From CAVXXD01 sp963765625 (lineage in GTDB: Bacteria; Actinomycetota; Geothermincolia; Geothermincolales; Geothermincolaceae), in the NCBI GenBank assembly GCA_963765625.1, contig CAVXXD010000010.1, forward strand, positions 248,001 to 312,000: a stretch of DNA of 64,000 nt, given 5' to 3'. The notes beneath the pieces were generated by a model. That model worked only from the letters and a program-made list of their open reading frames with translations. It did not search any database and was not told where the DNA came from. A program made the translations under genes and the position numbers. This document shows, one piece after another, positions 36,900 to 45,182 of this stretch (its first letter is position 1; each line of letters begins with the position of its first letter).

Positions 36900-37850
36900 T
36901 TGAAGATAGTGGTTACCGGGGGCGCCGGGTTTATAGGCTCCAACCTGGTCGACGGACTGCTGGCAGACGGGCACACCGTCCTGGTGGTGGACAACCTCAG
37001 TACCGGAAAATTCGAGAACCTTTACCGGGTCAAGGACGCGGCGAGAGAGAACCGCTTCGCTTTTCACCAGGTGGACATCAGGGACAACGCGGCCGTAGTG
37101 GCCTTCAAGGGACAGAACCCGGACGTGGTGATGCACCTGGCCGCCCAGGCCGACGTCCGTTTCTCGGTGAAGTACCCGGTTCAAGACGCCGAGGTTAACA
37201 TCCTCGGGACCATCAACCTCCTTCAAATGGCTGCCGACGCCGGGGTGAAGAAGTTCATCTTCACGAGCTCGGGAGGGTGTATCTACGGTGAGCCCAAGAA
37301 GCTCCCGGTGGACGAGAAGGCACCCCATCATCCCGAATGTCCTTACGGCGTCAGCAAAGACGCGGTCGACGGTTACCTCCGTTATTACTGCGAAGCGTTC
37401 GGCATCGCCTACACCAGCCTGGCTCTGGGCAACGTCTTCGGCCCGCGCCAGAACCCTTTCGGGGAGGCCGGGGTGATCGCGATGTTTCTGGGGAAGATAC
37501 TCAACGGCGAGACCCCGGTTATCTACGGCAACGGGGAACAGACCCGCGACTTCGTTTACGTGAACGACGTGGTCAACGCCTTCCGCCTGGCCATGTCGGC
37601 CGGGGACAGCGAACTCTTCAACATCGGCACCGGGGTGGAGACCAGCGTCAACCAGCTCTACCGGGAGTTGGCGGACATCTGCTTCTTCGAAAAGGAACCC
37701 GTCTACGCTCCCCCTCGGCCGGGCGAGCTTGAACGGATCTCCCTCAATGCCGCCAAGGCCGAGCGCATGCTGAAATGGTCCCCGGCCACGTCTTTCCGGG
37801 AGGGGCTGGAAAAGACGGCCAAGTGGTGCGAGGAGACCTTGAAGAAATAG
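36900..37850 (+). CDS. NAD-dependent sugar-nucleotide epimerase/dehydratase (GalE-like)
   Basis: An extended short-chain dehydrogenase of 316 residues. NAD binding is at VVTGGAGFIGSNLVD. The active-site block is FTSSGGCIYGEP with YGVSK (Tyr-x3-Lys), and substrate-binding elements are GNVFGPRQNP and RDFVYVNDVV. The closest style is UDP-glucose 4-epimerase, but substrate cannot be fixed by eye. TTG 36900 lies eight bases after GAGGGGGT; GTG 36891 is the alternative. Together with the next gene it suggests exopolysaccharide or glycan synthesis. Confidence 0.88.
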   Translation: MKIVVTGGAGFIGSNLVDGLLADGHTVLVVDNLSTGKFENLYRVKDAARENRFAFHQVDIRDNAAVVAFKGQNPDVVMHLAAQADVRFSVKYPVQDAEVNILGTINLLQMAADAGVKKFIFTSSGGCIYGEPKKLPVDEKAPHHPECPYGVSKDAVDGYLRYYCEAFGIAYTSLALGNVFGPRQNPFGEAGVIAMFLGKILNGETPVIYGNGEQTRDFVYVNDVVNAFRLAMSAGDSELFNIGTGVETSVNQLYRELADICFFEKEPVYAPPRPGELERISLNAAKAERMLKWSPATSFREGLEKTAKWCEETLKK

Positions 37851-37868
37851 TCCCGTTCTGGAGGGCAT

Positions 37869-38660
37869 ATGGGCTTCATCGACCTGCATTCTCACATCCT
37901 GCCCGGCTTCGACGATGGAGCCAGAAACAAGGAAGAGTGCCTGGCCATGGCCGGAGCAGCCGTACGGGGCGGCATCTCCCGCATGGTCGCAACCCCCCAT
38001 TTCGACCTGGAAGGCTCCCCTCCGTCCCCGGAAGCCATCGCGGAAGAAGTGCAGTTGGTGAACGGCTGGCTGGTGCATGAAGGCCTGGGGCTGGAGCTCC
38101 TGGCCGGAGCGGAAGTGCGCATGAGCGCATCCCTGGTCAAGCCCCTGGAACTACCCATGCCCCTGGGTGACCTGACGTTGGGGAGGGTCGGCAGGTACCT
38201 TCTGCTGGACCTGCCGATGGTGGAGTTCCCTCTCCCTTCGGAAGAGGTCTTCTTCCAGCTGCAACTGGCCGGCGTCACCCCGGTGCTCGCCCACCCCGAG
38301 CGCAACCGCTTCATCCACGATCATTTCGATTACCTGCCCAGTCTGGTGGGACGCGGCGTGATGCTGCAGGTCAACGCCGGCAGCCTCACCGGCCACTACG
38401 GAAAGAGGGTCGAGAGGTGCGGATGGAAGATACTGGACGGCGGGCTCGCTCATCTCATCGCCTCGGATGCCCACACTCCCTCCAACGGCTCCCTCGATCT
38501 TAAAAGCATCTACGGGCTGATCGAGGGACGGCTGGGCGGGGAGGCTGCGAGATGCCTGCTGGAAGTGAACCCCGGCCTCGTCCTGGCAGGCGAGCCGCTC
38601 CTCTCCATGCCGCCTCCCCTGCCAGCCCGCGGCCGGGGAAGGTGGTTCGGCTCAAGATGA
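37869..38660 (+). CDS. CpsB/YwqE-type PHP-domain tyrosine-protein phosphatase
   Basis: A PHP-fold metalloenzyme of 263 residues: DLHSHILPGFDDGARN, ATPHFDL, LAGAEVRM, LAHPERNRFI and ASDAHTP carry the metal-binding His/Asp residues. Relatives dephosphorylate the tyrosine kinases that control capsule export. The matching kinase is not in the window. The stop overlaps the ATG of the next gene (ATGA). Confidence 0.88.
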   Translation: MGFIDLHSHILPGFDDGARNKEECLAMAGAAVRGGISRMVATPHFDLEGSPPSPEAIAEEVQLVNGWLVHEGLGLELLAGAEVRMSASLVKPLELPMPLGDLTLGRVGRYLLLDLPMVEFPLPSEEVFFQLQLAGVTPVLAHPERNRFIHDHFDYLPSLVGRGVMLQVNAGSLTGHYGKRVERCGWKILDGGLAHLIASDAHTPSNGSLDLKSIYGLIEGRLGGEAARCLLEVNPGLVLAGEPLLSMPPPLPARGRGRWFGSR

Positions 38661-39433
38661 GGGAAAAAAGCCCCGCCGCCTTCCTCGAGCTGTTCCGGAC
38701 ACATCCGGAGGCCTCCGCCCTCTTCCTCGATTTCGACGGGACCTTGAGCGAGATCGCCCCTACGCCGGAAGGCGCCCGCCTTCATCCGCGAGCCGCCGAA
38801 GAGGTGGCACGGCTGGCGGGAGTCTACCATCTCTGCATAATCTCGGGACGGCCAGCGGGCGAACTCTCCATGCTGGTGCCCCTGGACGGGATCTCCCTGG
38901 TCGGACTGCACGGGCTGGAGTGGTGGGAAGGAGGCGAAGGCGGGACCCTGCCGGGCGCCGGGCCCTACCTCGAGATCATGGGGCATGCCCGCGGTTTTCT
39001 TCTCGAAAGAGGGCTCGAGTCCATGCCCGGGGTCATCCTGGAAGACAAGGGGCTCATCCTGGCCCTCCACTTCCGCCTGGCTCCGGAAAGGCGGCAGGAG
39101 GTGGAGGCCCTGGCCCGGGAAGCAGCCGGCCTCTTCGACCTGGGCATGCACCGGGGGAGGCAGGTGGTCGAGCTCCGTCCCCCCTTCGCCTTCGACAAGG
39201 GAAAGGCGGTGGAGATGATGGTCGAGCGCCAAGGAGCCGAAAGGGCCGTCTACGTGGGTGACGACTACACCGACGTCTCAGCCTTCCGCGCCCTGCGGGG
39301 CCTGGAAAGCGGCGGTTTCTCGGGCCTGGCGGTGGCGGTGCTTTCAGCTGAATCGCCTCCGGAACTGCGCGGGGAGTGCGATACGGCAGTAGACGGAGTG
39401 GAGGGTGTTGTCGCGTTTCTGGCGACCCTTTGA
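38657..39433 (+). CDS. otsB: Trehalose-6-phosphate phosphatase (OtsB-type HAD)
   Basis: A HAD phosphatase of 258 residues: FLDFDGTLSEIAPTP (nucleophile Asp and acid Asp), IISGRPAGEL, GLHGLEWWEGG and VYVGDDYTDVSAFRAL with a C2-type cap. It releases trehalose from trehalose 6-phosphate. No OtsA synthase is in the window. It is translationally coupled to the PHP phosphatase by a four-base overlap. Confidence 0.9.
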   Translation: MREKSPAAFLELFRTHPEASALFLDFDGTLSEIAPTPEGARLHPRAAEEVARLAGVYHLCIISGRPAGELSMLVPLDGISLVGLHGLEWWEGGEGGTLPGAGPYLEIMGHARGFLLERGLESMPGVILEDKGLILALHFRLAPERRQEVEALAREAAGLFDLGMHRGRQVVELRPPFAFDKGKAVEMMVERQGAERAVYVGDDYTDVSAFRALRGLESGGFSGLAVAVLSAESPPELRGECDTAVDGVEGVVAFLATL

Positions 39434-39460
39434 GGGCCGCCGCCGGCAAGGAGGTAAGAG

Positions 39461-39907
39461 ATGGTGGACAAGGAACACAAGGGATTGACCCCGGAGCAGA
39501 AGCAGCAGCTGCTGGGCCTGCTCAACGCCTCTCCTTTCTACTGCCACATGGGGATGGAAGCCCTGGACTCCGAGGACGGCCGGTCCCATCTCCGCCTGAG
39601 CATCTGCGATGACCACAAGAACCTCTACGGCATCCTGCACGGGGGAGTGATCGCCACCATCCTCGACTCGACCTGCACCATCGCCGTGGCCAGCCTGCTG
39701 GAGCCGGGCGAGTATTCCTACACCCTTGACCAGCGGATCAACTACATCGGCAACACCAGCAGCGGAGTCCTGGTCGGGCGGGGCAGGACCATCCACAAGG
39801 GGCGCACCACCGCGGTCTCCGAGGGGGAGATCCGTGACGGGGACGGTAACCTCATCGCCGCCGGCATGAGCACCCTCTACATCTTCCGCGGGGACGCGCT
39901 GCCGTAA
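39461..39907 (+). CDS. PaaI-type hotdog thioesterase
   Basis: A 148-residue single hotdog domain with the signature LYGILHGGVIATILDSTC (HGG plus catalytic Asp) and the strand INYIGNTSSGVLVGRGRTIH. Such enzymes hydrolyse acyl-CoA thioesters. AAGGAGG lies upstream. It is the last gene of the run that starts at 36.1 kb. Confidence 0.88.
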   Translation: MVDKEHKGLTPEQKQQLLGLLNASPFYCHMGMEALDSEDGRSHLRLSICDDHKNLYGILHGGVIATILDSTCTIAVASLLEPGEYSYTLDQRINYIGNTSSGVLVGRGRTIHKGRTTAVSEGEIRDGDGNLIAAGMSTLYIFRGDALP

Positions 39908-40035
39908 ACGGGCTACTCCGCTCCGTTCGCCGGCTGGCGCTAAAGGAACCTCTTCTTTGTCCGAAGAAGACATTAGACGGGAATGCAACGGGTGTAAAAA
40001 GAGACCCTTGGAGTCGTTATGACGGGAGGAGCGCC

Positions 40036-41709
40036 ATGTTCAAAGGAACGGAGATAAAGAAACTGGTGCTGGTGAGCACTCTCTGCTGCGTGCTGCTGAT
40101 CGTGTCCGTCTCCCTTTTCCTCATCTTCAGCTCGCGCAGCAACTTGCGCAAGCAGACCGACGAGATGAAGACCACCATGGCCGAGCAGATCGCCGGCCAC
40201 CTCCAGGGCTGTTATGCCACCATGGCCGAATTCCTCAGAAGCGCGGAGGGTGTCGAACTGGGAGCCAGCATCAAGGATCTCCTCGGGAACAGCGAAGCTC
40301 TCTACCACTTCTTCGCCGCGTCCATATTGAGATGTTACGATGCCGACTTTCTTTATTACTATTCCGGGGGAGAGCTCAAGGCCTCCACCAGTAAGCCGGG
40401 GGTGGAGGCGACGGTCCTCGAGCCTGGCATCGCCGGCGGCGACGAGTACGCGGTCTTAAGCGAGTTGGGCGGCAGGCAGGGATCCTTCCTGGTGTTCGAC
40501 AAAAAGGGCGCCCTGCCTGGAGACAGCGCGGTCTACGCCATCGACAACACCGAGCAGAACGCCGCCATCAAGCAGGCTTACGAGGACGAGAAGTCCCGCG
40601 CCATCAGGCAGCAGGTGCTGGGGGTTATCATCGTCTTTCTTGTCCTGCTGGCCTTCTCGCTGGTAGTCATCTACCTCTCCATCGCCCACTGGCTGGGGCG
40701 CCCCATGGCCCGCCTCAGCCGGGAAGCCCGGGACATAATGCAGGGCAAGCAGATCGGGGAGGAAGAGGTGCGGGAGAAGAGCATCTTCGCCAACCTGCAA
40801 CGCCTGCTCAACAGCGGCCGGGCCATCCTGGGCCGGGGCGCCGAGGTGGGCACGGTAGAGGTCGCAACCGGGAAGACCGTCAGGCAGCGGGAGATCAGCA
40901 AGGTCATGGGGGTGTGGACGGCCGTCACCGTCCTGGTCTTCCTGGCCAGTACGATCATCCTGCTGGTGGTCTCCATAGCCCTGACCAACAGCAAGACCGA
41001 AGAGATATTGACCAGCATCGACCAGGAGATGGCCTCTTATTACAGCGGCTGTTACGACTCCATCGTCGGTTATGCCTTATCCGGCACCGACATCTACGTC
41101 GGCGGCGAACTATGGGACCCCGACTCCACCATCGACCGCGAAGCCTCCCGGGAGCGCCTGGCCGAATTCGTCAGGTACACCTTCGACGCCGACTCTTCCG
41201 TGGCTTATATCGAAGTGAACGGGGCCGGCAAGTACTTCACTTCCGTGAAGAAGGGCGTAGAACTGAAGGAGCCGCTGCTGGCCGAGATGGGCGACCCCAT
41301 CAATATCTATGAAGGCTACTACAAGCCGGGTGACCTGGTGATCCTGAATATGAACCGGTCCGACTACCCGGGTTTCGGAGACGACCAGTTCGCTTACTAC
41401 GTCGTTAACGTCACTACCCAGGCGGACGCACTGGAAGGCCTCTACGAGGAAGGTACCAGCAGCCTGCTCAAGGGCCAGTTGATCCTCAGCCTGATCTTCC
41501 TCCTGCTCTGCCTGGTGCTATCACCCCTGGCCATGGCCTGGGCTACCATGCGCTACGTGACCCGGCCCATCCTGGAACTCGATGCTCTCTCCGGCAATCT
41601 GATGGAAGGCGAACTGGAAGTGGAGATAACCGTGGATGAGAAGAGCGCCTTTGCCGACATCCAGCGGTTGCTCTTGTGGGCCCAGGAACTTCTACGGTCC
41701 ATGGCCTGA
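40036..41709 (+). CDS. Double-sensor, double-HAMP membrane protein without output domain (first copy)
   Basis: A 557-residue protein with four membrane helices (about residues 10-31, 193-216, 290-316 and 478-500). Two extracytoplasmic segments of about 160 residues each lie between helices 1-2 and 3-4. After helices 2 and 4 come HAMP-like stretches (RPMARLSREARDIMQGK and RPILELDALSGNLMEGE), each followed by EKS.FA..QRLL. The two halves look like an internal duplication. No kinase, cyclase, methyl-accepting or GGDEF domain follows. It probably passes a signal to a separate partner (inference). Confidence 0.72.
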   Translation: MFKGTEIKKLVLVSTLCCVLLIVSVSLFLIFSSRSNLRKQTDEMKTTMAEQIAGHLQGCYATMAEFLRSAEGVELGASIKDLLGNSEALYHFFAASILRCYDADFLYYYSGGELKASTSKPGVEATVLEPGIAGGDEYAVLSELGGRQGSFLVFDKKGALPGDSAVYAIDNTEQNAAIKQAYEDEKSRAIRQQVLGVIIVFLVLLAFSLVVIYLSIAHWLGRPMARLSREARDIMQGKQIGEEEVREKSIFANLQRLLNSGRAILGRGAEVGTVEVATGKTVRQREISKVMGVWTAVTVLVFLASTIILLVVSIALTNSKTEEILTSIDQEMASYYSGCYDSIVGYALSGTDIYVGGELWDPDSTIDREASRERLAEFVRYTFDADSSVAYIEVNGAGKYFTSVKKGVELKEPLLAEMGDPINIYEGYYKPGDLVILNMNRSDYPGFGDDQFAYYVVNVTTQADALEGLYEEGTSSLLKGQLILSLIFLLLCLVLSPLAMAWATMRYVTRPILELDALSGNLMEGELEVEITVDEKSAFADIQRLLLWAQELLRSMA

Positions 41710-41769
41710 AAGACAGGATGTATAATTAAGGTCGAAACGGGTAGTGCATCTCTTTAAGAAGGAGACGTG

Positions 41770-43443
41770 TTGTTCAAAGGTAAAGAAGTCAGAAAACTGG
41801 TGCTGGTCAGCACCCTCTGCTGCGTGCTTCTGATCGTCTCGATGTCACTTTTCCTCATCCTCAGTTCCCGCAACAACCTACGCGAGCAGACCGACAGGAT
41901 GAAGACGGCCATGGCTGAACAGATAGCCGATCGTCTCCAGAGTTGCTACGCCAGCATGAGCGAATATCTCATGACCAACCAGGGAATGGAGTTCACGGCG
42001 GACAACATGCAGGCGGCTCTGGGCAACATCGACATGCTCCTGGGCTTCTTCAACGATTCCATCCTCGGGACTTACGACGCCGATTTCGTCATCTACCGGA
42101 CGGGGACGGGAAAGGTGGTCGCGGCCTCGAAGCCCGGGCTGGAAGTCCCCGACGTCCCCTCCGACATAGCCGGCGGAGAACAGGGTTACGTCATCCTCAA
42201 CCAACTGGGAGACAGGGAGGGGACCTTCTTTGTCCTGGACAAACCAGGCATATTCCCCGGTGACGAGGTGATCCTGGGTATCGACAACACTTCACAGGTC
42301 GATACGATCAAGCAAGTCTACGAGGACGAGAAGTCCCGCATGGTCAAACAGCAGGTGATCGGAATGGGCATACTCTTCCTGCTGATACTGGCCTTCTCGG
42401 TGGCGGTGATCTACATCTTCATCAACCGCCTGCTGAGGCGCCCCATGGAAAGATTGAACGAAGAAGCCAGCGACCTCATAAGGGGAAAACCGGCCATAGA
42501 GGAAGAGGTGCGGGAGGGGAGCATCTTCGCCAACCTGCAGCGGCTGCTCAACAGCGGCCGGGTGATCCTGGGCCGGGGTGCGGAGGTGAGCACGGCGGAC
42601 GACTACACCAGGGAGTCCCTGGGAAACCGTGAGGTGAACAAGGTCATAGCGGTATGGACGCTGGTAACCACGGTTATCTTCCTGGCGAGCACGGTCATCC
42701 TCCTCCTCTCCTCCATCGCCATGATGAACGCACGCACCGACGACATCGTGGAGAGCGTGGGCCAGGAGATGGCCAGCTACTACAGTGGCGCATATGACTC
42801 CATCGTCGGTTACGCCAAGGCCAACACCGGGGCATACGTCGGGAACGACATCTGGGACCCCGATTTCACCGGGGACCGCCTGGATTCCATTGAACGCCTG
42901 ACCATCATACTGAGGTATGCCTTCAACTGTGACGCAGCCGTGACTTACGTGGAAACCCCCTCGGGAGACCAGTACCTGGTCTCGTTCGGGGAAGGTGTGG
43001 AGCTCAAGGAGAAACCGGCCCGGATCAGTGACTCCGTCACCATTTACGAGGGCTACTACGAGCCCGGGGACCTGGTGATGGTGATGATGAACCCCGTCGA
43101 CTACCCGGGGTTCGGAGAAAACCAGTTCGAGTACTACGTCGTCAACGTCACTCCCCAGGCCAGAGTGCTGGAGGACCTCTACCAGAGCGGCTCGAGCAGC
43201 TTGCTCAACTACCAGCTGCTGCTCAGCCTGATCTTCCTCCTGCTCTGCCTGGCTCTCTCCCCACTGACCATGGCCTGGGCTACCATGCGCTACGTGACCC
43301 GGCCCATCCTGGAGTTGGACGACATCTCCGGCAAGCTGATGGAGGGTGACCTGGACATGGAGATAACCGTGGACGAAAAAAGTGCCTTCGCCGGCATCCA
43401 ACGGCTGCTCAAGCGGGCCCAGGAACTGCTCAGATCGATGTAG
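41770..43443 (+). CDS. Double-sensor, double-HAMP membrane protein without output domain (second copy)
   Basis: A tandem paralogue of the preceding gene with the same four-helix, two-sensor, two-HAMP plan (RPMERLNEEASDLIRGK; RPILELDDISGKLMEGD). Identity is highest in the helices and HAMP segments and lower in the sensor domains, as expected if ligand specificity has diverged. TTG 41770 matches the paralogue's start (FKG follows) and has AAGGAG upstream; GTG 41767 is too close to it. A TATAAT at about 41726 may give it its own promoter. Confidence 0.72.
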   Translation: MFKGKEVRKLVLVSTLCCVLLIVSMSLFLILSSRNNLREQTDRMKTAMAEQIADRLQSCYASMSEYLMTNQGMEFTADNMQAALGNIDMLLGFFNDSILGTYDADFVIYRTGTGKVVAASKPGLEVPDVPSDIAGGEQGYVILNQLGDREGTFFVLDKPGIFPGDEVILGIDNTSQVDTIKQVYEDEKSRMVKQQVIGMGILFLLILAFSVAVIYIFINRLLRRPMERLNEEASDLIRGKPAIEEEVREGSIFANLQRLLNSGRVILGRGAEVSTADDYTRESLGNREVNKVIAVWTLVTTVIFLASTVILLLSSIAMMNARTDDIVESVGQEMASYYSGAYDSIVGYAKANTGAYVGNDIWDPDFTGDRLDSIERLTIILRYAFNCDAAVTYVETPSGDQYLVSFGEGVELKEKPARISDSVTIYEGYYEPGDLVMVMMNPVDYPGFGENQFEYYVVNVTPQARVLEDLYQSGSSSLLNYQLLLSLIFLLLCLALSPLTMAWATMRYVTRPILELDDISGKLMEGDLDMEITVDEKSAFAGIQRLLKRAQELLRSM

Positions 43444-43479
43444 AATGTGCCGCCGCGGGCACTGCGGCCGGCCTGAATA

Positions 43480-43513
43480 ATACAGGGGCACGTCACACGG
43501 CGTACCCCTGTAT
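43480..43513. terminator. Hairpin between convergent genes
   Basis: ATACAGGGG (43480-43488) pairs with CCCCTGTAT (43505-43513). There is no T tract, so it may be a Rho-type or weak terminator serving both directions. Confidence 0.5.
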
Positions 43514-43557
43514 CTATCCCTGCGGACCCCTTGCGGGCCTGTCTCTGCGGAGCTTCG

Positions 43558-44361
43558 TCAGCTGTAGTCGCAGAGAGCGCTTACCTGGTTTACGTAATCC
43601 CTGATGTAATCAGGGTTATCGATGGTTATGCGGACGGCGTCATCCTCGCAGACCATGGCACAGCGGCCGCAGCCCTTGCACTTGTCGAGGTCAACCACTG
43701 TCTTTTTACCGTCCAAGGTCATGGCCTTGAAGATGCAGATGTCCACGCACTTGCCACACCCGATGCAGTCGTCGGTCACCTCCACCGTCAGGCCTTCCAG
43801 CCTGGACAAAGTCTCGCGCAACTCCTTGGGTGCAAGGTGGAAACCGTTGCTGATGCAGTGACATGGGCAGCAGTGGCAGACGGTCATCAGCTTCTTATGG
43901 TTCTTACCCACCCCCAGGAGCAGGGCGTCTCCCTTGAATTTCCCCGCGCAGGTTATCAGCCCGAGCTCATTGGCTTTGTGGTATTTCTCGAGAGCTTCTT
44001 CCCTGGTTATCAATTTGCCCAGTTCGGGGTTGATGTCCAGTACCGCTTCACCCAGGAAGGTGCAGCCGAAATCGCGGGGAAAGTTGTCGCACTCGCGGCC
44101 GGTGCGGCAGGGGCAGAAGTCGAGGGAGAAATGGTGGCTGGCCTTGTCTATGAACTCCTCGACGATGGTGGTGGGCAGCGGGGTCCCGGACGGCACCTCG
44201 ATGTCTGCCACGATGGGGATATAGGAGATCTTGGTGTGTTTGACGTCGATCACGGCGGCCCCCAGCTGCTTTAAACCGGGCCAGTTGGACATCTTCATGG
44301 CCTGGTCGTTGTATTTCATCAACTTGGTCCCGCGATCAAAGAACTTCTTGCTGGGGAACAT
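43558..44361 (-). CDS. Ferredoxin-type 4Fe-4S protein with extra cysteine clusters
   Basis: A 267-residue protein from ATG 44361 (AGGAGG upstream). The C-terminus has two classical 4Fe-4S motifs (CIGCGKCVDICIFKAM, CKGCGRCAMVC). The middle has CPCRTGRECDNF, DFGCTFLGEAV and a striking VCHCCPCHC, enough cysteines for further clusters or zinc. Such proteins occur as electron-transfer subunits in anaerobes, but the partner is not nearby. A 7-bp-arm palindrome just upstream suggests control by a TetR-type repressor. Confidence 0.75.
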   Translation of the reverse strand: MFPSKKFFDRGTKLMKYNDQAMKMSNWPGLKQLGAAVIDVKHTKISYIPIVADIEVPSGTPLPTTIVEEFIDKASHHFSLDFCPCRTGRECDNFPRDFGCTFLGEAVLDINPELGKLITREEALEKYHKANELGLITCAGKFKGDALLLGVGKNHKKLMTVCHCCPCHCISNGFHLAPKELRETLSRLEGLTVEVTDDCIGCGKCVDICIFKAMTLDGKKTVVDLDKCKGCGRCAMVCEDDAVRITIDNPDYIRDYVNQVSALCDYS

Positions 44362-44391
44362 CGAAATACCTCCTCGCATCGCCCTTTTTTC

Positions 44392-44415
44392 GACTGAGTG
44401 ACTAGACGCTCAGTC
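44392..44415. promoter_or_regulatory. Palindromic operator, TetR-like
   Basis: GACTGAG (44392-44398), N10, CTCAGTC (44409-44415) is a perfect dyad about 30 bases upstream of the ferredoxin-like gene. The arm type and spacing resemble TetR-family operators; no TetR gene is in the window. Confidence 0.5.
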
Positions 44416-44508
44416 ATGTGTCATGTTTATAGTCTAACCCCGCTTTTCCCGGGAAGCAATACCCAATCTTTTGTGTCGGGAAATATTCATTACGCGAAGC
44501 TTATCTTG

Positions 44509-45162
44509 CTAGAAGAGACCCCGGAAAAGCTCGAGCAGGGTGCCCGGCTCAGCGATCCAGTAGTCGGGGTTCTCCGCCACCAGGACCTCACGGTCGAACG
44601 GGCTCCACCCCACGGCGCCAGCCGGCACGCCCGCGGCATGGGCACACTTGAGGTCGTGGGGGCTGTCACCGATGTAGGTGGCATCCAACGCAGCTGCTCC
44701 CAGGCGCCGCATGGCCTCGTAGAGCGGCTCGGGGTCAGGCTTGTGCTTCTCGGTGTCACTGGCCGTGATGACGACTTCAAAGTACTCCGTCATCCCGAAA
44801 AACTCCAGGGCCCGCGCGGTGGTGTAGTCCCGCTTGGAGGTGGCGATGCCCAGCCTGTATCCCCGCCCGGCCAGCTCTTCCAATGTTTCCCCCACCCCGG
44901 GGAAAGAGCGCGCCAGGCGGTCGTGGGAATCCTCGTAGCACTGCTGGTACAGGGCGACCAGCCGGTCCGCGCCCGCGGGGTCGAGGTCGGCCATCTGGCG
45001 GACCAACGGCCGGCCTATCTGGGCCAGCAGTTCGGCGTCGGAAGGAGCGGAGATTCCGGCGAGCCGGAACGATTCGCGAAAGGAGTGGAGGATCAGCTCG
45101 GTGGTGTCCACCAGTGTCCCGTCCAGGTCGAATATGATGCAGCGTATCTTCGATAGATCCAT
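44509..45162 (-). CDS. HAD-superfamily phosphatase (phosphoglycolate phosphatase-like)
   Basis: A HAD hydrolase with a helical C1 cap: CIIFDLDGTLVDTTELI (nucleophile), IATSKRDYTT, EKHKPDPEPLYEA (Lys) and YIGDSPHDLKCA (metal Asp). The family includes phosphoglycolate and pyrophosphate phosphatases; substrate is open. The start is ATG 45162, 20 bases after clpB. A TATATT (minus strand, 45170-45175) lies seven bases before the ATG and there is no ribosome binding site, so a leaderless transcript is possible besides read-through from clpB. Confidence 0.85.
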   Translation of the reverse strand: MDLSKIRCIIFDLDGTLVDTTELILHSFRESFRLAGISAPSDAELLAQIGRPLVRQMADLDPAGADRLVALYQQCYEDSHDRLARSFPGVGETLEELAGRGYRLGIATSKRDYTTARALEFFGMTEYFEVVITASDTEKHKPDPEPLYEAMRRLGAAALDATYIGDSPHDLKCAHAAGVPAGAVGWSPFDREVLVAENPDYWIAEPGTLLELFRGLF

Positions 45163-45182
45163 GCTCACTAATATAGCACGTG

